DNA from: Sphingomonas sp. PAMC 26605
GTDB taxonomy: Bacteria > Pseudomonadota > Alphaproteobacteria > Sphingomonadales > Sphingomonadaceae
Assembly: GCF_000241485.1 (NCBI RefSeq)
Contig: NZ_JH584241.1
Location: forward strand, 3,847,707 to 3,904,608
DNA length: 56,902 bases
Direction: 5' to 3'
Positions 41,110 to 50,697 of this stretch are shown here, piece by piece. Positions within the stretch are counted from its first letter, which is position 1, and each line of letters opens with the position of its first letter. Position numbers and translations under genes: made by a program. The notes beneath the pieces were generated by a model that saw nothing but the letters and a program-made list of their open reading frames with translations, made no database searches and was not told where the DNA came from.

Positions 41110-43185
41110 ATGGCCACCACCCCCGAAACGACCCGCGGCAACGCGGGCGAAACGCACCAGCAGGCGGCCGATGGCGAGCCCGTGCTGACGACCAATCACG
41201 GCGTGCCGATTTCCGACAATCAGAACAGCCTGCGCTCGGGCGAGCGCGGGCCGACGCTGCTCGAGGATTTCGTGCTGCGCGAGAAGATCTTCCATTTCGA
41301 CCATGAGCGCATCCCCGAGCGGATCGTCCATGCGCGCGGCTCGGGCGCGCACGGCTATTTCGAGGCGACCGGCGACATTTCCGATCTGTCCAAGGCGGCG
41401 GTGTTCACCAAGGGCGAGAAGACCGAAGTGTTCGTCCGCTTCTCGACCGTTGCTGGCGGATCGGGTTCGGTCGACACGCCGCGCGACGTGCGCGGCTTCG
41501 CGGTCAAACTGTACACGCGCGAAGGCAATTGGGATCTCGTCGGCAACAACATTCCGGTGTTCTTCATCCAGGACGCGATCAAGTTCCCCGATTTGATCCA
41601 CGCGGTGAAGATGGAGGCCGATCGCGGCTATCCGCAGGCCGGCAGCGCGCACGACACCTTCTGGGACTGGGCTTCGCTCACCCCCGAAGCGACGCACATG
41701 CTGTTCTGGGCGATGTCCGACCGTACGCTGCCGCGCTCGCTGCGGATGATGGAGGGCTTCGGCATCCATACCTTCCAGCTGGTCAACGCCGAGGGCAAGT
41801 CGAGCTTCGTCAAGTTCCACTGGAAGCCCAAGCTCGGCATCCAGTCGACGATCTGGGACGAGGCGCTCAAGCTTCAGGCGGCCGACAACGACTATCATCG
41901 TCGCGACCTGTTCGAGGCGATCGATACCGGCAACTTCCCCGAATGGGAGCTCGGCATCCAGGTGTTCGACCAGGCCTTCGCCGACGCGCAGCCCTATGAC
42001 GTGCTCGATTCGACCAAGCTGATCCCCGAGGACGACATTCCCGTCCGCGTGATCGGTCGAATGGTGCTCGACCGCAACGTCGACAATTTCTTCGCCGAAA
42101 CCGAGCAGGTCGCCTTCCTGCCGACCAACATCGTGCCCGGCATCGATTTTTCGAACGATCCGTTGCTGCAGGGCCGGCTGTTCTCGTATCTCGACACGCA
42201 GAAGTCGCGTTTGGGCACGACCAACTTCCACCAGATCCCGATCAACGCGCCGCGCTGCCCGTTCGGCAACTTCCAGCGCGACGGGATGATGCAGACGCAG
42301 GTGCCGAAGGGCCGGGCGAATTACGAGCCCAACAGCCTGGCCGCACATGGCGAGGAAGGTGGCCCGCGTGAGAGCGCGACCAAGGGCTTTGCGACGACCA
42401 CCGCACCGACCGGCGCGAACGAGACCGGCGACAAGCTCCGCATCCGTTCGGAGACGTTCAGCGACCATTACAGCCAGGCGCGGCTGTTCCTCAATTCGCA
42501 GACCGAAAGTGAGCAGGCGCATATCGCCTCGTCGTTCGTGTTCGAGCTGTCGAAGGTCGGGCTGCTCGACCAGGTTCCGCCGCGGATGGTGGCGAACCTG
42601 CGCAACGTCGATGAAGCGTTTGCCCAGCGCGTCGCCGACGGGCTCGGCATTCCGCTCCCCGACAAGGCCGAAGCCGCGCGCGAGCCGATCGACATGAAGC
42701 CGTCCGACGCGCTGTCGATCCACAAGAACATGAAGGCGACGCTCGAGGGGCGCACCGTCGGCGTGTTGATTGCGGACGGCACAGATGCGGACGAGCTCGA
42801 GACGCTCGTCGCGGCGATCACGACGGCGAAGGCCAAGCCCTTCCTCGTCGCGCCGAAGGTCGGCGGCGCCAAGCTGTCCGACGGCTCGCAGAAGAAGGCC
42901 GACGGCCAGCTCGCCGGTTCGCCGTCGCAGTTGTTCGACGCGGCAGCGGTCGTGCTGTCGAAGGACGGCACCGCGGCGTTGCTCAAGGAGGGCGCAGCCG
43001 TCCAATGGGTGATGGACGCGTTCGGGCACTTGAAGGCGGTCGGCGCGAGCGAGGCGGCAAAGCCTTTGCTCGACAAGGCCGGTGTCGAGGCCGATGAGGG
43101 CGTGACGGGTCTCGACGACGGTTTCATCGCCGCCGCGGCCAAGCGCTTCTATGCGCGCGAGCCCAACCTCCGCACCCTCGCCTAA
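41110..43185 (+). CDS. katE: Large-subunit monofunctional catalase (HPII/KatE type)
   Basis: A 691-residue clade 2 catalase that dismutates hydrogen peroxide. The haem catalase core has the distal His74 in [40 protein letters not shown], the distal Asn in [13 protein letters not shown] and the proximal haem-ligand Tyr360 in [17 protein letters not shown]-terminal flavodoxin/DJ-1-like domain (about 545-690, starting [21 protein letters not shown]) marks the large-subunit class, though the total is shorter than E. coli HPII (753). The ATG at 41110 follows CGGAGA. It is probably monocistronic or paired with the following phasin-like gene, and a possible EcfG promoter lies upstream. Confidence 0.97.
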   Translation: MATTPETTRGNAGETHQQAADGEPVLTTNHGVPISDNQNSLRSGERGPTLLEDFVLREKIFHFDHERIPERIVHARGSGAHGYFEATGDISDLSKAAVFTKGEKTEVFVRFSTVAGGSGSVDTPRDVRGFAVKLYTREGNWDLVGNNIPVFFIQDAIKFPDLIHAVKMEADRGYPQAGSAHDTFWDWASLTPEATHMLFWAMSDRTLPRSLRMMEGFGIHTFQLVNAEGKSSFVKFHWKPKLGIQSTIWDEALKLQAADNDYHRRDLFEAIDTGNFPEWELGIQVFDQAFADAQPYDVLDSTKLIPEDDIPVRVIGRMVLDRNVDNFFAETEQVAFLPTNIVPGIDFSNDPLLQGRLFSYLDTQKSRLGTTNFHQIPINAPRCPFGNFQRDGMMQTQVPKGRANYEPNSLAAHGEEGGPRESATKGFATTTAPTGANETGDKLRIRSETFSDHYSQARLFLNSQTESEQAHIASSFVFELSKVGLLDQVPPRMVANLRNVDEAFAQRVADGLGIPLPDKAEAAREPIDMKPSDALSIHKNMKATLEGRTVGVLIADGTDADELETLVAAITTAKAKPFLVAPKVGGAKLSDGSQKKADGQLAGSPSQLFDAAAVVLSKDGTAALLKEGAAVQWVMDAFGHLKAVGASEAAKPLLDKAGVEADEGVTGLDDGFIAAAAKRFYAREPNLRTLA

Positions 43186-43222
43186 GCGGCGAGGGCCGCG
43201 GCCCTCCATCGGGATGCACCTT

Positions 43223-43684
43223 ATGATCGACCCCTTTGCCTATTGGACGCGTGTCATGTCGGCATGGGGGTCGGTCGGTGCGACCGGCGAGCGGCTGAGC
43301 GAAACGGCCACAGCGTCGCAGGCGGTGATCGCCTCACGGACCACTACGATCGGTGAAGCGATGCGCTCGCCGCTGAGCGGCGACTATGCCGAGCTTGGGC
43401 GGATGGTGCCCGAGAAGCTCGCCGCTTTCTCCGCCTCGGGTACGGCCGGGATGCAGGCGCTGATGGCGCTGCAGGCGGGCTATGTCGCGCAGGCGCAGGA
43501 GTTCGGCGCGATATGGCTGCGCGGCCGCCCGCCGACGTTGTTCGAGCTTGCCGCGCTGTCCGAGCGCTCGAGCATGCATGCGCTGACCGCGCTCGAGACG
43601 AGCGCGAGGATGGGGCGCGATGTTGTCGCCCCCGTGCACAAAGCCGCGACCGGGAATGCGAAGCGGCTGCGCAAAGCGCAGTAA
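43223..43684 (+). CDS. Small helical protein, phasin-like
   Basis: A 153-residue, Ala-rich, almost wholly helical protein (MIDPFAYWTRVMSAWGSVGATGERLSET...), lacking a signal peptide. The composition, the repeated Met/Ala amphipathic helices and phrases such as MRSPLSGDYAELGRMVPEKLAAFSASGTAGMQALMALQ resemble phasins, which coat polyhydroxyalkanoate granules, but I cannot be sure. It follows the catalase gene by 37 bp, and its basic C-terminus (NAKRLRKAQ) is typical of small granule-associated or DNA-associated proteins. The start at ATG 43223 is chosen over upstream frames that run into the catalase gene. Treat the functional label as tentative. Confidence 0.7.
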   Translation: MIDPFAYWTRVMSAWGSVGATGERLSETATASQAVIASRTTTIGEAMRSPLSGDYAELGRMVPEKLAAFSASGTAGMQALMALQAGYVAQAQEFGAIWLRGRPPTLFELAALSERSSMHALTALETSARMGRDVVAPVHKAATGNAKRLRKAQ

Positions 43685-43740
43685 CGCGTCCCGCGTATTC
43701 CCTGCGATCATAAAGCGGGATTCCCTGCCCTCCGCCCTCC

Positions 43741-43822
43741 GTCACCCCAGCGAAAGCTGGGGTCTCCCGACAGTCGGGCGCCACGCCCGCCCCATAGTGA
43801 CCCCAGCTTTCGCTGGGGTGAC
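43741..43822. repeat. Paired palindromic repeat between convergent genes
   Basis: Perfect 24-bp inverted arms at 43741-43764 and 43799-43822, starting GTCACCCCAGCGAAAGC. Each arm is itself a hairpin (CCCCAGC/GCTGGGG). It lies in the 217-bp gap between the phasin-like gene and the convergent AsmA-like gene and may act as a terminator for both. Confidence 0.85.
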
Positions 43823-43901
43823 GCGTGGTCGGACGCGGCTCGGCTAAAGCCCGACCCCAGCTATCTACAGAGGGCGATCCGAACGCCGCCGCGCCGCGTC
43901 C

Positions 43902-46001
43902 TCAGAAAATCCCCAGGATCTTCTTCCGCTTGCCCGCGCCCTTTTCGGGCGTGCCGTTGCCGACATCATCGCGCGGCTTGCCCTTGGTCGTGCGCTGCGC
44001 AGCAGCCGGCTTTGCGGCAAGGATCGGCGCGCACGCCGCGGCTTTCGCATCCCCCACATCGATAAAGGCGAGTAACGCTGCCGGCGGCGTGGCGAGCAGC
44101 GCGAGCCCCAGCCCGGTGCCCGCGCGGCCGATCAGGTCGGGGCTGATCACCGAAATACCCGGCTTGGCGAAATGGCCGTTAAGCCCGACCGGCGACTGCG
44201 CCGACAAGAGGCTGAACTTCTTGCCGTCGGCGCGGAACGCCAGATCGAGCGCCTCCGTCCCGAAGCTGAACCCGCCGGTCGCGGCGATGACGTTCTTGCT
44301 CGTGTCGATCAGGATCGGATCAGCCGCCGCCGCGCCCTTGCGGACGGTAAAGGCGATGAGGCCGCAATTGATCCGCACCGGCTCCTTCAATTTGTCCTGG
44401 AACATCTTCTGCACGAAGGTGCCGATGTCGAGCTCGCTCAACTGCACGTTGCGCGTCCAGAAGCTGCCGGCGGGCATCACGAACGCGATCCGCCCGTTCG
44501 CGTTGGCGAGCGACTGGTGCAGGCTGTCGCCGCTCCCAACCAACTGCAGTCGCCCCTTGATCGTCCCTGTCGTCCCCGCCTCGGCGACGCCGAACCCGGC
44601 AAGCAGCCGCCCCATCGGGGTCGACGCGAGACGAATGTCGTAGCTCGCCTTGGTCGGCCGCCGCCGCGTGTCGAGCACGATGTCCGAGGCGACATTGCCG
44701 CGCGCCATCGAGAAGGTCAGCGGCGAGAGCTTGAGCACGCTGTCTTTCAGCGCGAGCGTCAGATCGATGTTCGAAACCGGTACGTTCTTCGAACGGACGA
44801 CGCCGACGGTCCATTTCAGATCGGCATCGAACGCATGGAGCGCCTCGATGTCGAGCGAGGCATCGGGCAGCAGCCTCGCGGGCGCCGCGCCGGTCGCCGC
44901 CGCCGCCGCGCTCACGCCCTTGGCGGCGACGAGATCGGGATTGTAGCCGATGAACGGCGCCATATCGATGATGTCGACCTTCTTGCTCGCAAGCGTCGCG
45001 GCGATGTGGATCTTCGGCTCGATATTCTCGACGGTAAAGCGCCCGGCCAGGTCGCTCGCGCCGAAGCGGCCACGCAGATGCGTGAAGGCATAGGTCGTGC
45101 CGGTCTTCACCAGCTGCGCCTTGAGCGCATAGGCGCGCGACTGCGGGATCGCGACGCCGATGATGTGGAGCAGTTCCGCCATGTTGCGCCCGCGCGCGGT
45201 GATGTCGAGCGGAACATTTTCGATCTCGGCAAGGCTCGGCAGCGTTCCCGCGACATCGATCACGTTGTGCGCCGCGTGCGCGGTCAGCGTCAGCTTGTTG
45301 GCGCCGCGCGCGACGGTCTGGTCGGGCGACAGCAGCGCGCCGGTCACGGTGAACGGCGTATCGCGCACCACGCCCTTGCCGCTGAAATCGACCTTGTCGC
45401 CGATCTTGGCATCGCTCGACTTGATCGTCGCGAAGTCCAGATCGGCGAGCAGCCGCATCCGCGTATCGCGATAGCGCAGCGTCGTGCCGGCCAGCGTCGC
45501 GCGGTCGATGATCGGGAAGGCGAGCGGCTTGCCGCCTTTGGTCTGGCTGAAGGTCCAGCTGTTGGTCTTGTGATCGGGGCTCCATTCGAGATCGACCGCG
45601 CCATCGGCAAGGTCGAGGAAATAGAACCGGCGCTTGCCGAACAGCAGCGACAGCGGCGCGATCCGCGTGTCGATCTTCTTGGCCTCGAACAAATTGGGCT
45701 TGCTCGCCCAGTCCGGGTTCGAGATCGTCAGCCCTTCGGCCAAGAACTTGATCTGGAAAGGATCGAAGAACAGCTGGAAGTCGCCTTTGACCGTCACGGT
45801 CCGGTGCGTCGCCGAGCCGACGACGCGTTCGAAGGTCGGCTTCAGGAAGCGCCCCTTGGTGATGTACAGCACCAGCCAGATCGCAAAGAGGATCGCGACG
45901 ATGCCGAGCAGCACGTTGCGGACGATTCGCCAGCGGCGTCGCGCCGGCGGCTCGACGGTCGCGCGCGGGGTTTCGGACGTGGCGGCTGCGGTGTCGGTCA
46001 C
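43902..46001 (-). CDS. AsmA-family envelope protein
   Basis: A 699-residue AsmA-like protein: a short cytoplasmic N-terminus, one TM helix (WRIVRNVLLGIVAILFAIWLVLYI, about 25-48) and a long periplasmic beta-rich part. AsmA-type hallmarks include FLKPTFERVVGSATHRTVTVKGDFQLFFDPFQIKFLAEGLTISNPDWA near the membrane and VASDIVLDTRRRPTKASYDIRLASTPMGRLLAGFGVAEAGTTGTIKGRLQLVGSGDSLHQSLANANGRIAFVM near the end. Such proteins are implicated in phospholipid transport to, or assembly of, the outer membrane. The likely start is GTG 46001-45999, because the frame has no suitable ATG; a 15-codon frame ends in TGA overlapping this GTG. The tail is Lys-rich (PEKGAGKRKKILGIF). Confidence 0.88.
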   Translation of the reverse strand: MTDTAAATSETPRATVEPPARRRWRIVRNVLLGIVAILFAIWLVLYITKGRFLKPTFERVVGSATHRTVTVKGDFQLFFDPFQIKFLAEGLTISNPDWASKPNLFEAKKIDTRIAPLSLLFGKRRFYFLDLADGAVDLEWSPDHKTNSWTFSQTKGGKPLAFPIIDRATLAGTTLRYRDTRMRLLADLDFATIKSSDAKIGDKVDFSGKGVVRDTPFTVTGALLSPDQTVARGANKLTLTAHAAHNVIDVAGTLPSLAEIENVPLDITARGRNMAELLHIIGVAIPQSRAYALKAQLVKTGTTYAFTHLRGRFGASDLAGRFTVENIEPKIHIAATLASKKVDIIDMAPFIGYNPDLVAAKGVSAAAAATGAAPARLLPDASLDIEALHAFDADLKWTVGVVRSKNVPVSNIDLTLALKDSVLKLSPLTFSMARGNVASDIVLDTRRRPTKASYDIRLASTPMGRLLAGFGVAEAGTTGTIKGRLQLVGSGDSLHQSLANANGRIAFVMPAGSFWTRNVQLSELDIGTFVQKMFQDKLKEPVRINCGLIAFTVRKGAAAADPILIDTSKNVIAATGGFSFGTEALDLAFRADGKKFSLLSAQSPVGLNGHFAKPGISVISPDLIGRAGTGLGLALLATPPAALLAFIDVGDAKAAACAPILAAKPAAAQRTTKGKPRDDVGNGTPEKGAGKRKKILGIF

Positions 46002-46055
46002 GGTCGTTCGGTCTGCATGGCGGGACGCTTCTTGAGTTCGGGCATCTACCCTGGG

Positions 46056-46087
46056 ACTGAACACGGCTTTAGCCGTTGCAACTGAAC
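46056..46087. repeat. Hairpin bracketed by ACTGAAC direct repeats
   Basis: ACTGAAC occurs at 46056-46062 and again at 46081-46087. Between them lies the perfect stem ACGGCT-TT-AGCCGT (46063-46076). The structure sits in the divergent gap upstream of the AsmA-like gene and could be a regulator site or an RNA hairpin in its leader. Confidence 0.4.
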
Positions 46088-46163
46088 GTCGCTTGACCGG
46101 AAAAGTGCCGTCTCGTCGCACAGCGCTGGACAGGCGCGCAGCGCGCTCGCTAACGGCAGCGCC

Positions 46164-46364
46164 ATGAGTGTCACCGCAACGATCATGAATTCCGCCACCG
46201 GCGAGCCCATCCAGAAGATGGTGTTCGGCCGCATGCCCAAGCCTTGGGCGTCCTTCACGCTGACCTCGGGCGAACTCGTCACCGCCGACCGCGTCGATGT
46301 CGGCAAACCCGCGCCCGGCAAGTTCGTCGTGCCGGTCTCGGTCTGGGTCACGCCGAAGAAATAA
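46164..46364 (+). CDS. 66-residue protein of unknown function
   Basis: A small frame from ATG 46164 to TAA, encoding MSVTATIMNSATGEPI..., then KPWASFTLTSGELVTADRVDVGKPAPGKFVVPVSVWVTPKK. The composition is not that of a random antisense frame: it has balanced polar/beta-forming residues, a sensible start and end, and no signal peptide or TM segment. It lies between the divergent AsmA-like gene and an aldo/keto reductase 60 bp downstream on the same strand. I recognise no family. Confidence 0.55.
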   Translation: MSVTATIMNSATGEPIQKMVFGRMPKPWASFTLTSGELVTADRVDVGKPAPGKFVVPVSVWVTPKK

Positions 46365-46424
46365 GCGGACCGTGCGTCCGCGTGGTACGTTGGGACGACG
46401 ACGGATCACGAGGGAATAGCGCAC

Positions 46425-47405
46425 ATGGACTATATCAAGCTCGGCTCGACCGGCCTCGACGTTTCGCGGCTGTGCCTCGGCTGCATGACCTTCGGCGTGT
46501 CCGATCGGGGCAACCACGCCTGGACGCTCAACGAAGCGACGAGCCGCCCGATCCTGCAGAAGGCGGTCGAATCGGGGATCAATTTCTTCGACACCGCCAA
46601 TGTCTATTCGGACGGCACGTCGGAGGAGATCGTCGGTCGCGCGCTGAAGGACTTCACGCGGCGCGAGGAGGTCGTGATCGCGACCAAGGTCCACGGCCGG
46701 ATGCGCCCGGGCCCGAACGGCGCGGGGCTCAGCCGCAAGGCGATCCTGACCGAGATCGACGCCAGCCTGACGCGGCTCGGCACCGATTATGTCGATCTCT
46801 ACCAGATCCACCGCTTCGACCCCGAGGTCGCGATCGAGGAGACGCTCGAGGCGCTGCACGACGTCGTGAAGGCGGGCAAGGCGCGCTATATCGGCGCTTC
46901 GTCGATGTTCGCGTGGCAGTTCGCGACAATGCTCCACACGGCCGAAGCCAATGGCTGGACACGGTTTTCGACGATGCAGGATTATCTCAATCTGCTCTAC
47001 CGCGAGGAGGAGCGCGAGATGCTGCCGCTGTGCGCGGCGGAAGGGATCGGCGTGATCCCGTGGAGCCCGCTCGCGCGCGGGCGGCTGACGCGCGACTGGG
47101 ATGACGCGACCGAGCGTTCGGCCACCGACGAGTTCGGCGCGACGCTGTACAGCCATACCGCCGACGCCGACCGCCGCGTGGTCGAGCGCGTCGCCGAGAT
47201 CGCGCAGGAGCGCGGCGTCCCGCGCGCGCAGATCGCGCTCGCCTGGGTGCTGGCGAAGCCCGAGGTCTCCGCGCCGATCGTCGGCGCGTCGAAGGTCGCG
47301 CATCTCGACGACGCGCTGGCGGCGCTCGCGATCGGGCTGACCGAGGCCGAGATCGCGCGGCTCGAAGAGCCGTACGTGCCGCATGCGGTGGTCGGCTTTT
47401 CCTGA
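46425..47405 (+). CDS. Aldo/keto reductase
   Basis: A 326-residue NADPH-dependent oxidoreductase of the AKR superfamily (YajO/Tas-like branch). It has the catalytic tetrad Asp56 and Tyr61 in FFDTANVYSDG, Lys88 in VIATKVHG and His129 in DLYQIHRFD. Cofactor-binding features are GVIPWSPLARGRL and, near the end, VSAPIVGASKVAHLDDALAAL. The N-terminus MDYIKLGSTGLDVSRLCLGCMTFG is typical. AGGG lies a little upstream of ATG 46425. It probably reduces small aldehydes or ketones. It stands alone, followed by a palindromic repeat. Confidence 0.95.
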   Translation: MDYIKLGSTGLDVSRLCLGCMTFGVSDRGNHAWTLNEATSRPILQKAVESGINFFDTANVYSDGTSEEIVGRALKDFTRREEVVIATKVHGRMRPGPNGAGLSRKAILTEIDASLTRLGTDYVDLYQIHRFDPEVAIEETLEALHDVVKAGKARYIGASSMFAWQFATMLHTAEANGWTRFSTMQDYLNLLYREEEREMLPLCAAEGIGVIPWSPLARGRLTRDWDDATERSATDEFGATLYSHTADADRRVVERVAEIAQERGVPRAQIALAWVLAKPEVSAPIVGASKVAHLDDALAALAIGLTEAEIARLEEPYVPHAVVGFS

Positions 47406-47416
47406 CCTTCTCATTC

Positions 47417-47546
47417 GTCATCCCCGCGAAAGGGGATCCCGCTGCCTGGCCCGTCAAACACCCCTGTCACCCTCGCGAAAGCGAGGGTCCCGCTTCTTCT
47501 GCTCACCGCGGGCCAGAAGCGGGATCCCCGCTTTCGCGGGGATGAC
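47417..47546. repeat. Three-unit palindromic repeat
   Basis: A left unit (47417-47443, starting GTCATCCCCGCGAAAGGGG), a middle unit (47466-47494, starting GTCACCCTCGCGAAAGCG) and a right unit in inverted orientation (47518-47546) form a cluster. The outer units are near-perfect complements; the left one has lost a few bases of its hairpin. The cluster lies in the gap after the aldo/keto reductase and before bioF. Confidence 0.85.
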
Positions 47547-47632
47547 GGGGGGAGCGTGGTTGGCCGGGATGAAGAGCGCCGCGAGACGCTACCCCATCGC
47601 GCGACGCCGCCATCCGCGTTAGGGCGAGCGCG

Positions 47633-48754
47633 ATGTCCGTTCTCGCCGCCCACGCCCGCGACCTTGAGTCGCTCGGGCAGACCCACCGCCGCCGCGCCCT
47701 CACCCCCCGCGCCGGCATCGACTTCGCCTCGAACGACTATCTCGGCCTCGCCGCTTCGCCGCGGCTGCGCGATGCGGTGGCGGCAGCGCTCGCGCGCGGC
47801 GTACCGATCGGCTCGGGCGGGTCGCGGCTGCTGCGCGGCAACGATCCCGAGCATGAAGCGCTCGAGGCCGAAGCCGCCGCGGTGTTCGGCAGCGCGGCAG
47901 CGCTCTATTTCTCGAGCGGTTTCGCCGCCAACGCCGCGCTGTTCGCCACTTTACCGCAAAAGGGCGACCTCATCCTTTACGACGCCCTCATCCACGCCAG
48001 CGCGCATGACGGCATGCGGCTCGCGCGGGCGCCGGCACAGAGCGTGCCGCACAACGACGCGCAGGCGTTCGACGATGCGATCACCGCCTGGCGCCGCACG
48101 GGCGGCACGGGCACACCGTGGATCGCGGTCGAGAGCCTCTACAGCATGGACGGCGACCGCGCCCCGCTCGCCGTGCTCGCCGATGTCGCCGCGCGGCATG
48201 ACGCGATGCTGCTGATCGACGAGGCGCATGCAACCGGCGTGTTCGGCCCCGACGGCCGCGGGCTGGCGGCGGCGCTCGAGGGCCGCGACGATGTCGTCAC
48301 GATGCGCACCTGCGGCAAGGCGCTCGGCTGCGAGGGTGCTTTGGTGTGCGGGCCAGCGGTCGTCCGCGATTTCCTCGTCAATCGCGGCCGCGCCTTCATT
48401 TTCTCGACCGCGCCCTCCCCGCTGATGGCGAGCGCGGTGCGCGAAGGCCTGCGCATCCTCGTCGACGAACCCGCGCGGCGGACGCGGCTGGCTGCGCTGA
48501 TCGCCCATGCCGAAGCCGCGCTCGAGCCGCTCGGGGCACGCGTCACGGGCTCGCAGATCCTGCCGCTGATCCTCGGCGATGCCGCGGCGACGATGGCGCT
48601 GGCGAACCGACTCCAGCGCGCGGGCTTCGACGTGCGGGGCATCCGTCCGCCGACGGTGCCGCCGGGCAGCTCGCGGCTGCGCATCTCGATCACGCTCAAC
48701 GTCGATTTCACCGATATCGACCGCCTCGCCGCCAGCCTGAAAGCTCTCGCATGA
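47633..48754 (+). CDS. bioF: 8-amino-7-oxononanoate synthase
   Basis: A 373-residue alpha-oxoamine synthase that condenses pimeloyl-ACP/CoA with alanine, the first committed step of the biotin ring pathway. It has [38 protein letters not shown], the cofactor-phosphate region and the PLP lysine Lys229 in [24 protein letters not shown] supplies the Asp contacting the pyridine nitrogen. GGGCGAGCG precedes ATG 47633 directly. The stop overlaps the bioD start (ATGA). BioF-BioD-BioA form a compact operon; no bioB is present in the window. Confidence 0.97.
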   Translation: MSVLAAHARDLESLGQTHRRRALTPRAGIDFASNDYLGLAASPRLRDAVAAALARGVPIGSGGSRLLRGNDPEHEALEAEAAAVFGSAAALYFSSGFAANAALFATLPQKGDLILYDALIHASAHDGMRLARAPAQSVPHNDAQAFDDAITAWRRTGGTGTPWIAVESLYSMDGDRAPLAVLADVAARHDAMLLIDEAHATGVFGPDGRGLAAALEGRDDVVTMRTCGKALGCEGALVCGPAVVRDFLVNRGRAFIFSTAPSPLMASAVREGLRILVDEPARRTRLAALIAHAEAALEPLGARVTGSQILPLILGDAAATMALANRLQRAGFDVRGIRPPTVPPGSSRLRISITLNVDFTDIDRLAASLKALA

Positions 48755-49377
48755 TCCCGCGCCTCGTCGTCACCGGCACCGACACCGACATCGGCAAGAC
48801 GGTGTTTGCCGCCGCCCTCGCCGGGGCGCTGGGCGCCGCCTATTGGAAGCCGGTCCAGGCCGGGCTCGACGACGGCAGCGACGCGATGCGGGTCGCAACG
48901 CTGAGCGGCTTGCCCGCGCGCCACATCCTGCCCGAGGCGTATCGGCTCGCTACGCCGTGCTCGCCGCATCTCGCCGCACGGATCGACGGCGTGACGATCG
49001 ACGCCGATGCGCTCGATCCGCCGCCGCATGACGGCGCGATGGTGATCGAAGGCGCGGGCGGCGTGCTCGTGCCGGTCAACGACACGACGCTCTACGCCGA
49101 CATCTTCGCGCGCTGGAACTACCCCGTGGTGCTCGTCGCGCGCACCGCGCTCGGCACGATCAACCATAGCCTGCTGTCGATCGAGGCGCTGCGCTCGCGC
49201 GGCGTGCCGATCCTCGGCGTGGCCTTTATCGGCGAGCCGGTCGAGGACAGCGAGGCGACGATCGCGCGGATCGGGGGCGTCTGCCGCCTCGGCCGCCTGC
49301 CGTTCCTGCCCGCGCTCGACCGCGCAAGCCTCGCCGCCGCGTTCGCTGCGCATTTCTCGCCCGAGGATTTCAAATGA
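48751..49377 (+). CDS. bioD: Dethiobiotin synthetase
   Basis: A 208-residue ATP-dependent carboxylase closing the ureido ring of dethiobiotin from 7,8-diaminononanoate. The P-loop is GTDTDIGKT near the N-terminus, [10 protein letters not shown] supplies the substrate lysine, and [13 protein letters not shown] is the second nucleotide-binding motif; [21 protein letters not shown] also fits. It starts at ATG 48751 in the bioF stop and ends ATGA with bioA, so the three enzymes should be translationally coupled. The length is slightly short for the family (about 220-240), but all motifs are present. Confidence 0.96.
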   Translation: MIPRLVVTGTDTDIGKTVFAAALAGALGAAYWKPVQAGLDDGSDAMRVATLSGLPARHILPEAYRLATPCSPHLAARIDGVTIDADALDPPPHDGAMVIEGAGGVLVPVNDTTLYADIFARWNYPVVLVARTALGTINHSLLSIEALRSRGVPILGVAFIGEPVEDSEATIARIGGVCRLGRLPFLPALDRASLAAAFAAHFSPEDFK

Positions 49378-50621
49378 CCTCGCCCGTCTGGCATCCCTTC
49401 ACCCAGCATGGGCTGAACGAAACGATCCCGCGCGTCACGCGCACCGAGGGGGCGTTCCTCTATACCGACGACGGGCGGCGGATCATCGACGCGATCTCGT
49501 CATGGTGGGTGACGACGCACGGCCATTGCCACCCCGCGATCATGGCGGCGATCGCCGACCAGGCGGGGCGCATGGACCAGATCATCTTCGCCGGCTGGAC
49601 GCACGAGCCTGCCGAGACGCTCGCGCACGGGCTGGTCGAGATCATGCCGCCCGCGCTCGAACACGTCTTCTTCTCGGATTCGGGCTCGACCGCGGTCGAG
49701 GTCGCGCTGAAGATGGCGCTCGGCTTCTTCGCCAATCGCGGGACCCCGCGCAGCCGCATCCTCGTCCTCGAGCACAGCTATCACGGCGACACGATCGGCG
49801 CGATGTCGATCGGCGCGCGCGGGGTCTACAACCAGGCCTATGCGCCGCTGCTGTTCGATGTCGGGACGATCCCCTACCCCGCCGCGGGCGCCGAGCAGGC
49901 GACGCTCGATGCGCTCGAGCAGGCGTGCCGCGCCGCCCCGGCCGCGTTCATCGTCGAGCCGCTCGTGCTCGGCGCGGGCGGGATGCTGTTCTATCCCCCT
50001 CGCGTGCTCGCCGCGATGCGCGCGATCTGCGCGCGGCACGGCGTGCTGTTCATCGCCGACGAGGTGATGACCGCCTGGGGCCGCACCGGCACGCTGCTGG
50101 CGTGCGAACAGGCGGGCATAGTGCCCGACATCCTGTGCCTGTCGAAGGGCCTGACCGGCGGAGCAGTACCGCTCGCAGTGACGATGGCGACCGCGGAGAT
50201 CTTCGCGGCGCACCGCTCGACCGATCGCTCGAAGATGTTCTTCCACTCGTCGAGCTACACCGCCAACCCGATCGCCTGCGCCGCCGCCAACGCCAATCTC
50301 GCGATCTGGCGCACCGAGCCCGTGCTCGACCGCATTGCGAATCTGGCCCGCCGGCAGGCGGCCTATGCGCAACAGCTCGGGCAGCACTCAACCATCCACA
50401 ACGCGCGCGTCTGCGGGACGATCGCGGCGTTCGAGCTGGCAAGCGCGACCGGTACCTATCTCGACGGTCTCGGACCACGCCTGCTGGCGTTCTTCAAGGC
50501 GCGCGACCTCTTGCTCCGCCCGCTTGGCAATACGGTCTATGTCATGCCGCCCTATTGCATCGACGATGCCAGCCTTGCCGAGGTCTATGCCGCGATCGCC
50601 GAGGCAAGCGAGACTGCCTGA
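49374..50621 (+). CDS. bioA: Adenosylmethionine-8-amino-7-oxononanoate aminotransferase
   Basis: A 415-residue class III aminotransferase that converts 8-amino-7-oxononanoate to 7,8-diaminononanoate with S-adenosylmethionine as amino donor. It has WHPFTQHG at the N-terminus, [14 protein letters not shown], the PLP-site [18 protein letters not shown] and [26 protein letters not shown] (Asp) and the Schiff-base Lys258 in CLSKGLTGG. It is the last gene of the biotin operon, overlapping bioD by 4 nt. A 76-bp gap with a possible Fur site separates it from the siderophore receptor. Confidence 0.97.
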   Translation: MTSPVWHPFTQHGLNETIPRVTRTEGAFLYTDDGRRIIDAISSWWVTTHGHCHPAIMAAIADQAGRMDQIIFAGWTHEPAETLAHGLVEIMPPALEHVFFSDSGSTAVEVALKMALGFFANRGTPRSRILVLEHSYHGDTIGAMSIGARGVYNQAYAPLLFDVGTIPYPAAGAEQATLDALEQACRAAPAAFIVEPLVLGAGGMLFYPPRVLAAMRAICARHGVLFIADEVMTAWGRTGTLLACEQAGIVPDILCLSKGLTGGAVPLAVTMATAEIFAAHRSTDRSKMFFHSSSYTANPIACAAANANLAIWRTEPVLDRIANLARRQAAYAQQLGQHSTIHNARVCGTIAAFELASATGTYLDGLGPRLLAFFKARDLLLRPLGNTVYVMPPYCIDDASLAEVYAAIAEASETA

Positions 50622-50642
50622 CACCGCTTTTGATAACGCTAT

Positions 50643-50657
50643 TGATAAGCGTTCGCA
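50643..50657. promoter_or_regulatory. Possible Fur-type iron box
   Basis: TGATAAGCGTTCGCA is an imperfect 7-1-7 dyad with a TGATAA left half and a TTCGCA right half. It is preceded by a second TTGATAACG and lies 41 bp before the siderophore receptor start. AT-rich TGATAA direct repeats are typical of Fur sites, but the match is partial. Confidence 0.4.
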
Positions 50658-50697
50658 AATACGCCACTAGGCCCCACGATATCAAAGGGACCTACGA

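Noticed and set aside
41104..43209. 701-codon minus-strand open frame
   Set aside because: Antisense to katE, which has intact catalytic residues.
44172..46085. 637-codon plus-strand open frame
   Set aside because: Antisense to the AsmA-like gene, with biased Arg/Asp composition.
46002..47414. N-terminal half of the 1170-codon minus-strand frame running through the AsmA-like gene
   Set aside because: The upstream portion is antisense to the aldo/keto reductase and the 66-residue ORF. The AsmA protein starts at about 46001, where the TM helix begins to make sense.
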